Shown here one piece after another: positions 62,564 through 64,000 of a stretch of DNA of 64,000 bases. Source of the DNA: Argopecten irradians (taxonomy: Eukaryota; Mollusca; Bivalvia; Pectinida; Pectinidae); NCBI RefSeq assembly GCF_041381155.1, contig NC_091137.1:18087655-18151654 (forward strand). Direction: 5' to 3'. A model generated the notes under the pieces. It did no database searches. It was not told where the DNA came from and worked only from the letters and a program-made list of their open reading frames with translations. A program made the translations under genes and the position numbers. Within the stretch, counting starts at the first letter, position 1; every line of letters starts with the position of its first letter.

Positions 62564-62772
62564 AGCTACATGTGTATGATAAATTGTTGTTTTGTGTTTC
62601 TTATTTGTTATTGTTTTTTTGGAAAAAAAGTACCCAGGTAAGTTATGAAATATTTGTGAGTGAGACGACAATTGTGACGTCAAAATGATAATGACGTCAT
62701 AATAGCGCTTGAAGTTTATTGTCTATTTGACTACCAACTACGCTTGATAAGGTTACATTCCGTCTTTGAACA

Positions 62773-62928
62773 TTACAGAGTTAGTTCCCTTGCGGGAAGG
62801 TATCCATTGTGACGTCATTATTTTATGGGCGCAATTTACGTCGTTTTCTCCGAAAAGTATGACGTTACGCTCGCAAATATACTTGACGTCACAACCTATA
62901 CCTACTGCAAGGGCAGATACCTCTGTAA
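62773..62928. mobile_element. 156-bp MITE with TTACAGAG ends
   Basis: The ends ttacagag and ctctgtaa are inverted, followed inward by matching cccttgc / gcaaggg and tgacgtca words. There is no coding capacity. Confidence 0.65.
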
Positions 62929-63306
62929 TATGCAAATACAGAATTGTGGGACTGCAATGAAAATGCAAATATTGAAATAATGATCCAAGTAATTGCATAG
63001 GATATATATAGCTACTCTCTGTTTTGTTTTCATCAAAGAAGACATTCCGGTGACAAATGAAAAATCTTGGGTCCGCTATCTTGGGTACAAGTTGTAACGT
63101 TACGCTACAGTTCTGCTGGTACGGCGCGGTCCATTTGAGTTAAAGCACAACTGGTACGAATTGTAACTCGAACAAACGAATATTATTCAGGATATTGTTC
63201 AAACAGCGTAAACGGTTTTACGTTAGTGTTACAAGCGCTTTTTCGACCATGAATGATTTGATCAAGCACGTCATTGTCCCTGATGATAATATTTTTTTGA
63301 CATTTG

Positions 63307-63358
63307 ATGTGGGGTGTTCAAGTCAACACTGAATGTGGGGTGTTCAAGTCAACACTGA
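63307..63358. repeat. Two tandem copies of a 26-bp unit
   Basis: tgtggggtgttcaagtcaac occurs twice in a row. Confidence 0.8.
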
Positions 63359-63552
63359 AAGTTTATGGTAATTTTTCGTGGTTTGTAAATTATTAAGCTG
63401 TAAACGTAAAATTCACTTTGTTAAATTGATATTGAAGATTATACCAAGGCATTTGACTTGTAGGTAGATATTTACTGTAACCATCTTTTATAAGTTTCAG
63501 TGTTTGCACTGACTTTGCAATGAAAGGGTGATGCCTTCAATTCATCTGTTCA

Positions 63553-63697
63553 TGCACAGGCGAATGACGCTCTGTCAATAATATATAGCATAAATATAAA
63601 AAATACCCTGTATATTTTATGAACCGTAGTATATAGGGGTAATATATATATGTATGCTATATATTATTGACAGAACGCCAAGCTCCAGTCGTTCATG
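63553..63697. mobile_element. 145-bp foldback element
   Basis: The arms gctctgtcaataatatatag and ctatatattattgacagaac pair around an AT-rich loop; the outer arms catgcacaggcga / tcgttcatg are weaker. Confidence 0.7.
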
Positions 63698-63853
63698 CAT
63701 ATGGTTTCTTGTGTTTGTTTTGATATGAATTTAGTATCCTCATCTTTCTATCAAGATGTCAATTGGTCTCGCATTAGACCCATCTTTATGTGATGTTTGA
63801 AAATTGTCAGTATTCCATCTCTAAAAAGTTTTCAATTTGTTTTTTGTTTTTCA

Positions 63854-63988
63854 GATCAACTCATATGTAGTTGATGATTTTATTCAAAGTAAAGATTCAC
63901 CACACATACTTCTGGAGAATTGAAGATTGATTTAGAAGTGTTACAGTCACGCAGATGTACATAGATTTAATGTGTCATGTCCCTTCTG
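63854..63988 (+). other. Possible exon (terminal coding or 5' UTR)
   Basis: A strong polypyrimidine acceptor (tgtttttcag) opens 63854; one frame reads INSYVVDDFIQSKDSPHILL and stops at 63923. A GTAAGT donor follows at 63989. It is either a terminal coding exon or an internal exon with a start ATG at 63955 (MYIDLMCHVPS before the donor). Family unknown. Confidence 0.3.
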
Positions 63989-64000
63989 GTAAGTCTTACC

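Overview
The window reads as a gene-poor, repeat-rich animal genome, most likely a bivalve mollusc. The reasons are intron-split genes with GT-AG borders, invertebrate-style versions of animal genes, frequent acatgta-type words, dense short foldback (MITE-like) elements, and the element family that begins AGCTCACCTGG, which I know from bivalve genomes. The species call is inference.

Three host genes can be assembled exon by exon with every splice phase closing. (1) A plus-strand SLC6-family Na+/Cl- amino-acid transporter, 13 coding exons, 5115-22732, 647 residues. (2) A plus-strand peroxisomal trans-2-enoyl-CoA reductase (PECR), 8 exons, 29686-42759, 301 residues, ending in the peroxisomal signal SKL. 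(3) A minus-strand mitochondrial methionine-R-sulfoxide reductase (MSRB2), 5 exons, 52016 down to 47204, 183 residues. PECR and MSRB2 converge tail to tail. Three further single exons are only suspected, near 8.3-8.9, 25.7 and 63.9 kb.

Layout. 1-4570 is a T/G-rich 32-bp minisatellite. 5.1-22.7 kb is the transporter; its introns 1 and 6 are packed with foldback and nested elements. 22.8-29.6 kb is intergenic with repeats and a decayed CR1-like LINE. 29.7-42.8 kb is PECR; intron 1 holds an expanded AGCTCACCTGG element and a 58-C homopolymer, and intron 7 is almost entirely a 59-bp array. 42.8-47.2 kb is quiet convergent intergenic DNA. 47.2-52.0 kb is MSRB2, with a three-deep element nest containing a hAT element in its last intron. 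53-63 kb is a repeat block: two inverted repeats 8.8 kb apart enclose a 5'-truncated LINE and a gag-only LTR element.

The most striking object is the array at 36054-41770. Its 59-bp unit is the last 46 bases of PECR exon 7 plus the first bases of intron 7, so about 95 near-consensus 5' splice sites follow the real one. A smaller case of the same kind (a 62-bp unit, about 2.5 copies) overlaps the end of MSRB2 exon 4. Also notable are an Asp in place of the catalytic Tyr in PECR and a 495-bp foldback element built from 8-bp units.

The three host genes have unrelated roles (plasma-membrane amino-acid uptake, peroxisomal fatty-acid metabolism, mitochondrial protein repair). Nothing in the sequence suggests joint regulation.
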